In this document: piece after piece, positions 23,221 through 32,783 of the stretch | How the letters are laid out: each line of letters opens with the position of its first letter | Numbering within the stretch: position 1 is the first letter of the stretch | From: Chamaesiphon minutus PCC 6605 | GTDB lineage: Bacteria > Cyanobacteriota > Cyanobacteriia > Cyanobacteriales > Chamaesiphonaceae | Length of the DNA: 64,000 bases | Assembly (NCBI RefSeq): GCF_000317145.1 | Contig: NC_020053.1 | Span: forward strand, 1-64,000 | Direction of reading: 5' to 3' | Notes under the pieces: generated by a model | The model's database searches: none | Told to the model about the DNA's origin: nothing | The model's input: only the letters and a program-made list of their open reading frames with translations | Made by a program: the position numbers and the translations under genes

Positions 23221-24060
23221 CTAGAATGGGATGTCAGCTTCGTCCTCACCATCATCGGTAGTAAGGGTTTGGACTGGCTCAGGGGAGGCAGGAGCGATCT
23301 GGGCAATGGGCTTGGCGGCGGCGAGTACTGCGTTACTTACGGGGATATCCAGCAATTGAAATACGCGATCGGCCAGTTCGTCGTTGCGACCCAGAAAGAA
23401 GTTCGTCCAGTCATCCATCGTGGGCTTGGTATGACTGGCAACCTTACAAGCAGGTGCTTTCTGACCGTTACCCGCCAGCTCGCGCGTGACTTCAAACTCG
23501 AATACGCACAAGGCGTTAAATTCGAGGGTCTTCGGACGTGCAGAGATGCCGTTAGCTTGGGCATGACAAGTAGTTATCTCTAGGAGCAACTGCTGATAGT
23601 GGAACGAGAAAGTCGCTTGGGTAGCACCTTTGGCGATGTACTGGAAGGGGATTTCGTGCAGGGGGCAATTGTCGCCATCGAGCAATAGCACTTCAAAGAT
23701 CTGGATGTTAGAGACACCAGCTTGACCTTTGAATTCACTGTATTTTCCAAGCAGTTCCAACTCGGAGCTACCGTTTTCGCCTTTGACACTTCGAGCCGCT
23801 AGCAGTGCCGACTTGGGTATTACAAGCATTCGAGGCTGGCGAAATATCAAGCCCTTCTCGATCGCGCCACTAGAGAAGGTATAGCTATCCAAAGTTTCGG
23901 GTACATTTAGCCAGCTTGCTTTTCCCATTTGTTCGAGGCTGACGAAGAACCCACATTCGCCAGGATTTTCACCTCGGAGGCTTTGAATGTATGGGAGCTT
24001 GGCATTGGGATTGCAATATTCGGGTGAGGCAAAGCGATCTCGGACTGGTTGAGTAGTCAT
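23221..24060 (-). CDS. DUF5895-like protein with an SSB-type acidic C-terminal tip
   Basis: A 279-residue soluble protein resembling the DUF5895 proteins found on cyanobacterial plasmids (MTTQPVRDRFASPEYCNPNA, PYIQSLRGENPGECGFFVS); the family call is from memory. It ends in DDGEDEADIPF. Bacterial SSB proteins end in the near-identical DDDIPF tip, which recruits helicases, nucleases and polymerases. A proline/alanine-rich linker (about 245-265) precedes the tip, as in SSB. Together with the tailless SSB-like protein at 21443 this suggests a single-strand-DNA-handling role. The tip is seen; the function is inferred. Confidence 0.7.
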   Translation of the reverse strand: MTTQPVRDRFASPEYCNPNAKLPYIQSLRGENPGECGFFVSLEQMGKASWLNVPETLDSYTFSSGAIEKGLIFRQPRMLVIPKSALLAARSVKGENGSSELELLGKYSEFKGQAGVSNIQIFEVLLLDGDNCPLHEIPFQYIAKGATQATFSFHYQQLLLEITTCHAQANGISARPKTLEFNALCVFEFEVTRELAGNGQKAPACKVASHTKPTMDDWTNFFLGRNDELADRVFQLLDIPVSNAVLAAAKPIAQIAPASPEPVQTLTTDDGEDEADIPF

Positions 24061-24124
24061 GATAAAAATTCCTAAATATAATGAATCGGTCAGATGGATA
24101 CGGCTCTGCCGAGGACACGCAAAA

Positions 24125-24158
24125 AATAGCTCGCAGATCGAGGGATCTGCGAGCTATT
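24125..24158 (-). terminator. Strong rho-independent terminator
   Basis: A perfect 15-bp stem (arm AATAGCTCGCAGATC), 4-base loop, followed on the minus strand by TTTTTTGCG. It ends the tiny gene at 24174-24296. Confidence 0.85.
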
Positions 24159-24173
24159 GTGAGTCGATAAGTA

Positions 24174-24296
24174 CTAAATGAAGAACTCGTAGTAAACTTC
24201 GAGAATTGCTTCAGCAACTGAAAATTGGCGACATTCAAACTCACCAGAACGCAAACAGATGAAGTGGTGGTAGGCAGAAGTTACAAGATCGAACAT
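24174..24296 (-). CDS. Forty-residue small protein with strong ribosome site
   Basis: ATG at 24296 opens MFDLVTSAYHHFICLRSGEF, and the frame ends at TAG 24176-24174 after VYYEFFI. An AGGAGA ribosome site lies 7 bases upstream, and the strong terminator at 24125-24158 begins 16 bp after the stop, making a complete minimal transcription unit. The protein is aromatic-rich with a C-terminal helix; no family recognised. Confidence 0.55.
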   Translation of the reverse strand: MFDLVTSAYHHFICLRSGEFECRQFSVAEAILEVYYEFFI

Positions 24297-24331
24297 AGTG
24301 GTTTCTCCTGGAGATCTAGAGATCGAACGAC

Positions 24332-24544
24332 TTAACGCTCATCTAGATTCGGCTTTGCCGCTGCACTGTCAATTAGAACCGAGGGCTGTCGATCGTCTCT
24401 TCCAAAATGAGTTGAATGTGCGTCGAGCGAAGCCGAATCGCTCCAAACTCGTTCGGCTCCGCCGATAGATCGCTCGGATGATTGGGCATTATAACTACTA
24501 CTGGCTTCAAGCCAAAACACATTGTATTCAATCAAATAATTCAC
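24332..24544 (-). CDS. Doubtful GTG-start ORF containing dispersed repeats
   Basis: Seventy residues from GTG 24544, with AGGAG about 10 bases upstream. Much of the middle (SERSIGGAERVWSDSAS) is the translation of two short dispersed repeats (24430-24475 and 24345-24366), so it may be a small gene expanded by repeats or just an open frame. The gap 24297-24605 holds nothing else. Confidence 0.25.
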   Translation of the reverse strand: MNYLIEYNVFWLEASSSYNAQSSERSIGGAERVWSDSASLDAHSTHFGRDDRQPSVLIDSAAAKPNLDER

Positions 24545-24605
24545 TTCTAATTGACTCCTGTAACTGAGGAGTCAGATAGATGCTGATGCTCAAAAATTAG
24601 GGTCA

Positions 24606-27434
24606 ATGACAATATCTACCAGCCTCCCTTCGTCCGCATCAATTGTCTCTTGTCGCGATCGGCTTTGGGTGGTAATGCCCCAGGCTAACTCAGAATTAAT
24701 GCAACTGCGCCCTATTGGTGGCAGTGAAGACCAAATCTGTGCGGTTTATCAACTGTTAAAAGAGTTAGACCCGATTACCTCGGCGGAATTTCCTCTTCCC
24801 AATCCAGACACGATCGGCGATCGCACCTCATTTCAATTACTACTTGATGCGGCACGGCTGAATCTTCGGGCTGGAGCGAGTCCATTTCGATGTTTGGGTA
24901 AATTGTCGGTTTATCCACGTCCATATCAGTTGGTACCGCTGTTGATGGCTCTGAGACTGCCAACGGTACGGATGTTAATCGCTGATGATGTGGGAATTGG
25001 GAAGACGGTTGAGGCTGGTTTGATTGCGCGGGAATTGCTCGATCGACAGGAGATCCACCGGACTGTGGTTTTATGTCCGCCCCAACTGTGTCAGCAGTGG
25101 CAAAAGGAATTAAAACAGAAGTTTCAAATCGATGCGGTGGTGGTCAGATCTAGTACCGCAGCTAAGTTGGAGCGAGGATTACCTAGTGGCAAACATATCT
25201 TTGAGTATTATCCGCACATTATCGTTAGCTTGGACTATGTGAAGTCCGATCGACATCGAGTGAGTTTCATGGCGCACTGTCCCGATTTTGTAATTGTGGA
25301 TGAGGCGCATACTTGTAGCAACAGCAGTGCGGATGGTTCGGCGCAACAGCAGCGGTATCGATTGATTGAGGAAATTGCCCGACAGGAAAAACGCCATCTG
25401 GTTCTACTCAGTGCGACTCCCCATAGTGGGATTGAAACTGGATTCTTGTCGTTGATTAGCTTGCTCAAGCCTGAATTTGGCAAGATCGATCTGAGTAATT
25501 TCGCGCTCTCAGAACGGGCAGAATTAGCTAAATATTTCGTGCAGCGGCGGCGGGGTGATATTAAGCAGTGGTTGGGGGCGGAAACACCATTTCCCGATCG
25601 AGATTCGACGGAGGTTAGTTATCAACTCTCCAAGCCTTATCAGCAACTATATAGCGAGGTGTATGACTTTGCGCGGAATTTAGTCAAAACTACCGATGGT
25701 TTGAGTAAAGCCAAGCAGCAGGGGCGATATTGGTCGGCATTAGCTATTCTTCGGTGCGTGATGTCTTCTCCAGCAGCGGCGATCGCGACTTTGGGCAAGC
25801 AAATTGAGAATCGGACGCTGGCGGGGATTGAGGAGATCGACGATGAGTTGATGAGTACCTATATTTACGATCGCACGGAGCAGGAGCAATGTAGTGATGC
25901 GACTCCACCGATCGAGATGCAGGCGCAAGAGGGCGAACGCCGGAAGTTAAGGCAGTTTCTCAAGGATGCTGGAGCAATTTCACCCAAGGACGATCGCAAG
26001 TTGCAGACGACGATTGCTTGGGTAAAGGCGCGGCTGGATGAGGGGTTAAATCCGATCGTTTGGTGTCGTTATTTGGCTACGGCTAAATATGTGTCCGAAC
26101 AGCTTACGCAAGAATTAACGAAAAAGAAATCGTCTCAGGTGCGGATTATTGCGATTACGGGCGAACAGTCGGAAGACGAGCGCGAGGAACGGTTGGCAGA
26201 ATTGGCAACTTATCCGCAGCGGGTGATGGTAGCAACCGACTGTTTGAGTGAGGGGGTAAACCTGCAAAATCACTTCCAGGCGGCGATTCACTACGATCTC
26301 CCGTGGAATCCGAATCGGTTGGAGCAGCGGGAAGGGCGGATCGATCGATATGGGCAAGCCGCACCAGTAGTTAAAACCTGCCTGCTGTATGGGAGCGATA
26401 ATAAAATCGACTTGGCGGTATTGGATGTATTGATTCGCAAGGCGGTATCGATTCGGAAAACCTTGGGGATTACGGTACCTTTACCGATCGATAGCAGTAC
26501 GATTCAGACGGCGATCTTCAAGTCGCTATTCGAGCAGCCCAGTAGCGTTCAACAACTCTCGCTGGATCTGTTTCAAGCTGGTTCCCCTGTGGCTGAAGTC
26601 CATAGCCGTTGGGATAAAGCGGTCGATCGCGAGAAGCAATCTCGGACTAAATTTGCCCAACAGAGCATTAAACCAGGTGAAATTGACACGGAATTACAAG
26701 CAGCCAATCGGATTCTCGGTAGTAGTGAGGATGTCGAACGTTTTGTCCGTACTGCTTGCGAACGGTTGGGGAATTCCCTCAAGCGGGAGAAGAAATATTG
26801 GGTAATGGCGACACCACCTCAGTGTCTGAAATCGATCGTCGAAAAGATTGTAGGCGACAAACCGCTCCAAATGACGTTTCAATCATCGCCGATCGATGGA
26901 GTGGAATACATCGGACGCAATCACCCGATCGTGGAAAGATTGGCAAGCTTTCTATTAGAGGAAACTTTGACGGATAAGCAGAACCCGACGGCGGCGCGAT
27001 GTGGCTATGTGATTACCGATCGCGTGAAGGTGCGGACTAATTTACTGCTGTTGCGATTGCGGCACCTAATTGGGGATCTTGATGCTGGTGGTATTAGTAC
27101 GCCGCCGTTAATGGCTGAGGAATGTATCGTGGCTGGTTTTACTGGTGCGCCCAGCAATCCGCAATGGTTATCGCCGGAAGCAGCGTTGGAACTGTTGCAG
27201 AGTGCGGAAGCAACTGCTAATGCTACTGATGGGCAAAAGCAGCGGGAAGTGAAGGATTTACTCGATCGATATCCAGAGTTATCGCCAGATCTGGAAATCT
27301 TGGCGCGGGAACGGGCTGAGGAGTTAGGAGATACATACGCCAGAATCAGGGCGATTACTAAAGGCAAGCGATCGATAGTTCATCCCCAAATGCCGATGGA
27401 TTTGTTGGGATTGTTGATTTTGACTCCAGGATAA
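24606..27434 (+). CDS. DrmD-like SNF2-family helicase (DISARM-related)
   Basis: A 942-residue superfamily 2 helicase: Walker A DDVGIGKT (about 127-134), DEAH box IVDEAHTC (about 229), motif III LSATPHSG (about 268) and motif VI EQREGRIDRYGQ (about 573). The flanking wording (IVDEAHTC..., QQQRYRLIEEIARQEKRHL, YFVQRRRGDI, LRCVMSSPAAA) is that of the DrmD-type helicases of class 1 DISARM. The next gene on the strand is a large adenine methylase, as in DISARM. It probably translocates on phage DNA within a defence complex. The family is assigned from motifs, and the defence role from family and neighbours. Confidence 0.75.
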   Translation: MTISTSLPSSASIVSCRDRLWVVMPQANSELMQLRPIGGSEDQICAVYQLLKELDPITSAEFPLPNPDTIGDRTSFQLLLDAARLNLRAGASPFRCLGKLSVYPRPYQLVPLLMALRLPTVRMLIADDVGIGKTVEAGLIARELLDRQEIHRTVVLCPPQLCQQWQKELKQKFQIDAVVVRSSTAAKLERGLPSGKHIFEYYPHIIVSLDYVKSDRHRVSFMAHCPDFVIVDEAHTCSNSSADGSAQQQRYRLIEEIARQEKRHLVLLSATPHSGIETGFLSLISLLKPEFGKIDLSNFALSERAELAKYFVQRRRGDIKQWLGAETPFPDRDSTEVSYQLSKPYQQLYSEVYDFARNLVKTTDGLSKAKQQGRYWSALAILRCVMSSPAAAIATLGKQIENRTLAGIEEIDDELMSTYIYDRTEQEQCSDATPPIEMQAQEGERRKLRQFLKDAGAISPKDDRKLQTTIAWVKARLDEGLNPIVWCRYLATAKYVSEQLTQELTKKKSSQVRIIAITGEQSEDEREERLAELATYPQRVMVATDCLSEGVNLQNHFQAAIHYDLPWNPNRLEQREGRIDRYGQAAPVVKTCLLYGSDNKIDLAVLDVLIRKAVSIRKTLGITVPLPIDSSTIQTAIFKSLFEQPSSVQQLSLDLFQAGSPVAEVHSRWDKAVDREKQSRTKFAQQSIKPGEIDTELQAANRILGSSEDVERFVRTACERLGNSLKREKKYWVMATPPQCLKSIVEKIVGDKPLQMTFQSSPIDGVEYIGRNHPIVERLASFLLEETLTDKQNPTAARCGYVITDRVKVRTNLLLLRLRHLIGDLDAGGISTPPLMAEECIVAGFTGAPSNPQWLSPEAALELLQSAEATANATDGQKQREVKDLLDRYPELSPDLEILARERAEELGDTYARIRAITKGKRSIVHPQMPMDLLGLLILTPG

Positions 27435-27436
27435 AC

Positions 27437-27634
27437 CGGAGATCCCCCCAGCCCCCTTCAAAAGGGGGAGCCGGAACCGGAATTAAGCGAAGAGCCTAAG
27501 CCGAAGCTATTCTTAGTCCCCCTTTTGAAGGGGGATTTAGGGGGATCTCCACCTACGCCGCAGTCCAACACGCTTAATCTGTTTGCTCCGCTTGGAGATG
27601 AGATCCCCCTAGCCCCCTTCAAAAGGGGGAACCG
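27437..27634. repeat. Three copies of the CCCCCTTCAAAAGGGGG palindrome
   Basis: Copies at 27441-27470 (direct), 27516-27550 (inverted) and 27599-27634 (direct). Each has the AGATCCCCC(T/C)AGCCCCCTTC layout known as a very common cyanobacterial repeat. They fill the gap between the helicase and the methylase and run into the open frame that precedes the methylase. Confidence 0.8.
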
Positions 27635-27689
27635 GAACGGGAACGAGATCTCTAGATTGAATCATTTTTTCACTATCAGGAATAACCCC

Positions 27690-30600
27690 GTGCAATCTAC
27701 CACCACTCGCCCCTACCAATTTGAAGGAAATCTGTTTGTTTCCGACATCACCCAGGATCTAATCTCCAACGATTTTAAAGGTCAATTACCGCAAGACTTT
27801 CAACTCGATGAGAAGGCTAAATTAGCTGATGAAATTGCCGCAGCTTGGGCGATCGCTAAAGCAAACTGGGCAGCTTTCCAACAATCATTAGATCGCCTTC
27901 CGGCTGATGATGTGGCTACTACCGTCACGCGAAATAAGTGGGCGATTCCACTATTAATGTGTTTGGGTTATGCGCCAATCTTGACGAATGCTGAGACGAT
28001 CGATAATCAGAGTTATGCGATTTCTCATCGGGTGGAGGAAGGGGAGGCTAAACCACCATTGCATATCGTCGGTTGTCGGGTGGGATTGGAAAAACGTCCG
28101 CCTAGTGGTACGCCGCGCATCTCCGCTCATGGATTGATGCAGGAATATCTCAACCGCACGGAGCATCTGTGGGGGGTGGTGACGAATGGTTATCAATGGC
28201 GACTGTTGCGAGATTCTAATTTGATTACCCGTTTGACTTATGTAGAATTCGATCTCCAGCAGATTTTGAATGGGGAAAACTTCGCCGAGTTTGGGTTATT
28301 TTATCGCCTGTTTCATCGATCGAGATTACCGCAAGGAATGGATGATGCGGATAAATGTCTGTTGGAATATTACCACCAACAAACCTTGCAACAGGGCGGA
28401 CGGGTAAGGGATAAACTGCGAGATGGGGTGGAAAGTGCGATCGAGCGATTAGGTAATGGTTTTCTCGAACATCCTAAAAATGATGAATTACGGGCAAAAT
28501 GTGAGAGTGGAGAAATTAAGGCGACAGAATTTTATCGTCAACTATTGATGTTGATTTATCGTCTACTATTTTTGATGGTGGCGGAAGCGCGTGAGATGTT
28601 GACTGATGAAGATCCAGAAAAGCGGCGAATTTATCAGGAATATTATAGTGTCGATCGATTGCGCCGAATGTCGGAACGACCTTTATTTCAGAGCGAAGGG
28701 TTTCAAGATTTATGGTGTGGCTTATTAGTTACATTTAAATTATTCGATGAAAATTGGCGGGGTAAAGTTCTTGGCTTATCTCCATTAAATGGCGACCTGT
28801 TTGGCTCTAGCAAATTAGAATATATTGAAAATTCTAAAATAGATAATTATGATTTACTTCTGGCGATTCGCAGTTTATCTGTTTACGAATACAAGGGTAA
28901 AAATGGAAAAAATAAACAAATTAGACGAATTAACTACGAGGCTTTCAACGTCGAAGAAATCGGCTCTACTTATGAAATTTTGTTGGATTTTTGCCCACAA
29001 ATTTCGACTAGTGAAGTTCTCAAATTTCAATTAATTAAAGGTAGCGAACGTAAGTCTACAGGCTCATATTATACACCACCAGAATTAGTCGCACAATTAA
29101 TCAAAACTACCTTAGATCCAGTAATCAATGAAAAGTTAGTCAATCTAAATACTATTTCCGAAAAAGAAGCCGCACTTTTGTCAATTACAATTTGTGATGC
29201 TAGTTGTGGCTCAGGACATTTCCTACTTGCAGCCGCTCGTCAACTAGGGAAAGCATTGGCACAGGTACGCACAGGAGAACATCAACCAGGACGTAAACAT
29301 ATTCGCAAAGCCACTCGTGATGTGATTCAAAACTGTATCTATGGCGTGGATCTAAATCCTCTGTCTGTGGATTTGTGTAAGGTGGCTTTGTGGATTGAGG
29401 GGTATAACAAGGGTTATCCGTTGAGCTTTTTGGATCACCGGATTAAATGCGGGAACTCTTTGGTAGGGGTGATGGATTTGGACTGTCTCAAGGAGGGGAT
29501 TCCTGAAGGAGCGTATACGGCAGTGACAGGGGATAATAAAGCCGTTGCGACTAAGTTGAAGAAGCGAAATAAGGAAGAATGCAAGCAACTCGGACAGCAA
29601 AACTTCTTCGATACTCCAGTTATCCAAGCAGAACGCGATCGCTACACCCAGAATGCCAGTGAAATTGGTTTAACCTCAGAAATCACAGCCAGCGATGTTC
29701 GTGCCAAGCAGGAGCGATATCGAGCCAGTCGTCACGACTCCTCATGGTATCGGGATTACACGCTGTGTAATCTATGGACGGCGGCGTTTTTCATGCCGTT
29801 GGTGAGCGATTTGTTGCCTACGACTGAAACTCTATACAGGTTGATGTCAGAGGCTCCCAGCCAAGGTGTCCAAGAGATTGCGGATACAGTTAATAAACTG
29901 GCGGTGGAGAAGTTCTTCTTTCACTGGTGTCTGGAGTTTCCAGAAGTGTTTCAAGATGGTGGCTTTAGCTGCATTTTAGGGAATCCACCGTGGGAGCGAA
30001 TTAAATTGCAGGAGAAGGAGTTCTTTGCAGCTCGTGATGCGGAGATTGCTAATGCTCAGAATAAAGCAGTCCGCGAACGACTGATTAAACAATTACCGCT
30101 CAATAATCCCGAACTGCTCGAAGAGTTTGAACTTGCTAAATATGATGCTACCGCTCAGGGGCGATTTGTACGCGGTTCGAGTCGCTTCACTTTAACAGCG
30201 GTAGGCGATATCAATACTTACAGCATTTTTAGTGAGACTGCGAGAAGGCTGATTGCGCCTACTGGGAGAGCAGGAATTATCGTACCTACGGGTATCGCTA
30301 CGGATGACACCTGTAAAAAGTTCTTTGGCGATTTGGTACAAAATCAGAATTTAGCCGCTCTTACAGACTTCGAGAATCGTGATGGTTTATTTCCAGAGAT
30401 AGATCGCCAAATTAAATTCTCTCTTCTCATCACTACAAAGCAACCTACCCCCGCAACTAAATTCTCCTTTTTCCTTACCCATCCCCGTCAATTAGAAGAT
30501 AAACAGCGCGTATTTACCCTTACGCCTCAAGATATTGCCCTAATTAACCCTAATACTCTGACTTCTCCAGTATTTCGGACTCAGGCTGATGCGGAATTGA

Positions 30601-31532
30601 CCCGCAAGATTTACCAAAGAGTACCAATTTTAGATAATGAGCGCACACAGGTTAATCCTTGGGGCATCTCATTTATGACGATGTTTCATATGTCGAATGA
30701 TAGTGGTTCATTTCAAGGTAGTAAATCATCTGATGCTTTACCGCTATACGAATCCAAGATGCTACATCAGTTCGATCATCGATGGGCAACTTATGAAAGA
30801 TTGGATGTTCGTGATGCGTCATTGAATGAGAAACAAAACACCGATTTTCAAGTTACTCCCCGTTACTGGGTGGATAAGCAAGAGATAGACAATAAGCTGG
30901 CTGGAAAATGGGATAAACAGTGGTTACTGGCGTTTAGAAAAATCACAAAGGCTGTTAATGAGCGAACAGCTATTTTTACATTGCTACCCATAGCCGCATT
31001 AGGTGATAGCGGACAGTTAATGCTAGTAAAGATAAGCAAACCAAATTTAGTAGCTTGTCTACAGGCTAATTTGAGTAGCTTGGTGTTTGATTTCGTTACT
31101 CGTCAGAAAGCAGGGGGAACTAACTTTAACTTTTTCATTGTCAAACAACTTCCTGTTCTCCCCCCAGAATCCTACACACCCCAAGACATCGAATTCATCA
31201 GCAGTCGCGTCCTCGAACTCGTCTACACCGCTTGGGATATGCAGCCCTTCGCCCAAGACATGGGTTATCAAGGCGCACCATTTGTGTGGAACCCAGAACG
31301 TCGTGCCATCCTCCGTGCGGAACTCGATGCCAAATACGCCAAACTGTATGGTTTAACCCGCGATGAATTGCGGTATATCCTCGATCCTAGCGATATCTAT
31401 GGGGCAGAGTTTCCCAGTGAGACTTTCCGAGTATTGAAGAACAAGGAGATGAAGGAATACGGCGAATATCGCACTCAGCGGTTGGTATTGGCAGCGTGGG
31501 ATGAAATGGAATCGGGGGAAATTGCTCAGTGA
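27690..31532 (+). CDS. Large Eco57I/DrmMI-like N6-adenine DNA methyltransferase
   Basis: The frame is open from 27525, but the first 55 codons translate the CCCCCTT repeats. I chose GTG 27690 (reading VQSTTTRPYQFEGNLF), with AGGA about 9 bases upstream, giving 1280 residues. Motif I is DASCGSGHF (about 505-513) and the catalytic motif IV is NPPW (about 765), as in Eco57I and PglX/DrmMI enzymes. The N-terminal part may hold a degenerate nuclease or recognition domain, and the C-terminal 400 residues a TaqI-like target-recognition region. It follows the DrmD-like helicase. It should methylate host DNA to mark self. Whether it also restricts is unclear. Confidence 0.82.
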   Translation: MQSTTTRPYQFEGNLFVSDITQDLISNDFKGQLPQDFQLDEKAKLADEIAAAWAIAKANWAAFQQSLDRLPADDVATTVTRNKWAIPLLMCLGYAPILTNAETIDNQSYAISHRVEEGEAKPPLHIVGCRVGLEKRPPSGTPRISAHGLMQEYLNRTEHLWGVVTNGYQWRLLRDSNLITRLTYVEFDLQQILNGENFAEFGLFYRLFHRSRLPQGMDDADKCLLEYYHQQTLQQGGRVRDKLRDGVESAIERLGNGFLEHPKNDELRAKCESGEIKATEFYRQLLMLIYRLLFLMVAEAREMLTDEDPEKRRIYQEYYSVDRLRRMSERPLFQSEGFQDLWCGLLVTFKLFDENWRGKVLGLSPLNGDLFGSSKLEYIENSKIDNYDLLLAIRSLSVYEYKGKNGKNKQIRRINYEAFNVEEIGSTYEILLDFCPQISTSEVLKFQLIKGSERKSTGSYYTPPELVAQLIKTTLDPVINEKLVNLNTISEKEAALLSITICDASCGSGHFLLAAARQLGKALAQVRTGEHQPGRKHIRKATRDVIQNCIYGVDLNPLSVDLCKVALWIEGYNKGYPLSFLDHRIKCGNSLVGVMDLDCLKEGIPEGAYTAVTGDNKAVATKLKKRNKEECKQLGQQNFFDTPVIQAERDRYTQNASEIGLTSEITASDVRAKQERYRASRHDSSWYRDYTLCNLWTAAFFMPLVSDLLPTTETLYRLMSEAPSQGVQEIADTVNKLAVEKFFFHWCLEFPEVFQDGGFSCILGNPPWERIKLQEKEFFAARDAEIANAQNKAVRERLIKQLPLNNPELLEEFELAKYDATAQGRFVRGSSRFTLTAVGDINTYSIFSETARRLIAPTGRAGIIVPTGIATDDTCKKFFGDLVQNQNLAALTDFENRDGLFPEIDRQIKFSLLITTKQPTPATKFSFFLTHPRQLEDKQRVFTLTPQDIALINPNTLTSPVFRTQADAELTRKIYQRVPILDNERTQVNPWGISFMTMFHMSNDSGSFQGSKSSDALPLYESKMLHQFDHRWATYERLDVRDASLNEKQNTDFQVTPRYWVDKQEIDNKLAGKWDKQWLLAFRKITKAVNERTAIFTLLPIAALGDSGQLMLVKISKPNLVACLQANLSSLVFDFVTRQKAGGTNFNFFIVKQLPVLPPESYTPQDIEFISSRVLELVYTAWDMQPFAQDMGYQGAPFVWNPERRAILRAELDAKYAKLYGLTRDELRYILDPSDIYGAEFPSETFRVLKNKEMKEYGEYRTQRLVLAAWDEMESGEIAQ

Positions 31533-31625
31533 CACAAGGGCAGTTGAAGACTTCCAAATGATAGCTGTTCCTTGCGATCTTGAACCCGTGTCCAAATGTT
31601 CAAAAATTAATTAAATTAGAGAAGA

Positions 31626-32771
31626 ATGAAAATAGACAACGAAGTACTTGAGCGATCGCTGGAAATATCAAAAAGAAGATTCAACGCACATGACACCATT
31701 TCTATCGTGACTTTTCTAAGCAGAATTTCTGAGAAAGAAAAATATTTTGATAATTTATCTTTAGCACAAAGTTCTCGCATTGAAAACACTAATTTTGATC
31801 GACTATCCCTTGTTAATGCAGAATTATTTCAGATATCATATTCTTCAGTTCTATTTACTAATGTAAATCTCTCTAGCTCAAATTTATGCTGGAATCGGTT
31901 TAGCAATTGTCAAATTATTAACTCTAATTTGCAAGGTGCTTATCTAAGAGGAGCGGTACTAGAAAATACACTTCTGAGCGAGTGTAATCTATCAGATGCT
32001 AATTTGATAGATGTAAACATGCAATCTGCACAGTTAGAAAATGTCAACTTGCATAATGCATTTTACAGCAATAAATCTATTTTCCCTATAGGTTTCTCCC
32101 CAGACAATGAAGGAATGATCTTCGTCGATTCTGAAAAAGAGGTTTTCGATGCTTTTTCAAGTATTCCATTCATACATCAAATTGACATTAACAATGACTT
32201 ATTAAACAAAGAAGATTGTTATGACGAAGAAAAATCTATAGAGATAGCTTTAACCGATACTTATAAATTATTAAAAAATACTGAAAAAAATTCAATAAAG
32301 GAACTGAGCATCGATCGCTTTCTTGGCGAAGTTGAAATGTCTGGAATCCATACATTTGCATCTTACAAAGCTGTTGGTAAGCACTTGGATTTCTACCTAT
32401 GGCTATGTGGTGTATTAAGATACAGTTTTTCTGGCAAAATTCCTGGATGCTGGACTGTATTTCGCTCGAAAGAATATTTAAAATCAACTTTTAAAATTGA
32501 AGATGACTTGAAGGAGCAAATATTAAAAGCAGAAGAGTTAATACAAAAATCTCCTATATTGCCTGTAGGAGATACAATTAAACCTTTGAGTGGTAATAAA
32601 TTTAAGGGGCTATGGAGATACCGGATTGGAGATTTTAGGATCGTGTATTATCCGTGCAAGCAAACAAGAAATATTCTGATAGCAACACTCTCAAACAGAG
32701 GAGAAGTATACTCAAGAATGAGATCTTTGAAGGAATATAAGAAAAGTTTAGAAAACCATAACTTAAAATGA
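31626..32771 (+). CDS. Pentapeptide-repeat protein with RelE/ParE-type toxin domain
   Basis: A 381-residue protein. Residues about 55-150 are pentapeptide repeats (A(D/N)Lxx-type units such as NLQGAYLRGAVLENT), which fold as a right-handed beta-helix that can mimic DNA. After a linker, residues about 295-370 match RelE/ParE toxins: KPLSGNKFKGLWRYRIGDFR, IVYY, then ILIATLSNRGEVY. RelE cuts ribosome-bound mRNA; ParE poisons gyrase. No antitoxin is adjacent on the same strand; the N-terminal part may act as built-in inhibitor or target adaptor. It lies 93 bp after the methylase, inside the DISARM-related locus. Codon use is more AT-rich than the neighbours, suggesting separate arrival. Confidence 0.75.
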   Translation: MKIDNEVLERSLEISKRRFNAHDTISIVTFLSRISEKEKYFDNLSLAQSSRIENTNFDRLSLVNAELFQISYSSVLFTNVNLSSSNLCWNRFSNCQIINSNLQGAYLRGAVLENTLLSECNLSDANLIDVNMQSAQLENVNLHNAFYSNKSIFPIGFSPDNEGMIFVDSEKEVFDAFSSIPFIHQIDINNDLLNKEDCYDEEKSIEIALTDTYKLLKNTEKNSIKELSIDRFLGEVEMSGIHTFASYKAVGKHLDFYLWLCGVLRYSFSGKIPGCWTVFRSKEYLKSTFKIEDDLKEQILKAEELIQKSPILPVGDTIKPLSGNKFKGLWRYRIGDFRIVYYPCKQTRNILIATLSNRGEVYSRMRSLKEYKKSLENHNLK

Positions 32772-32783
32772 ATATTGCCAGTT

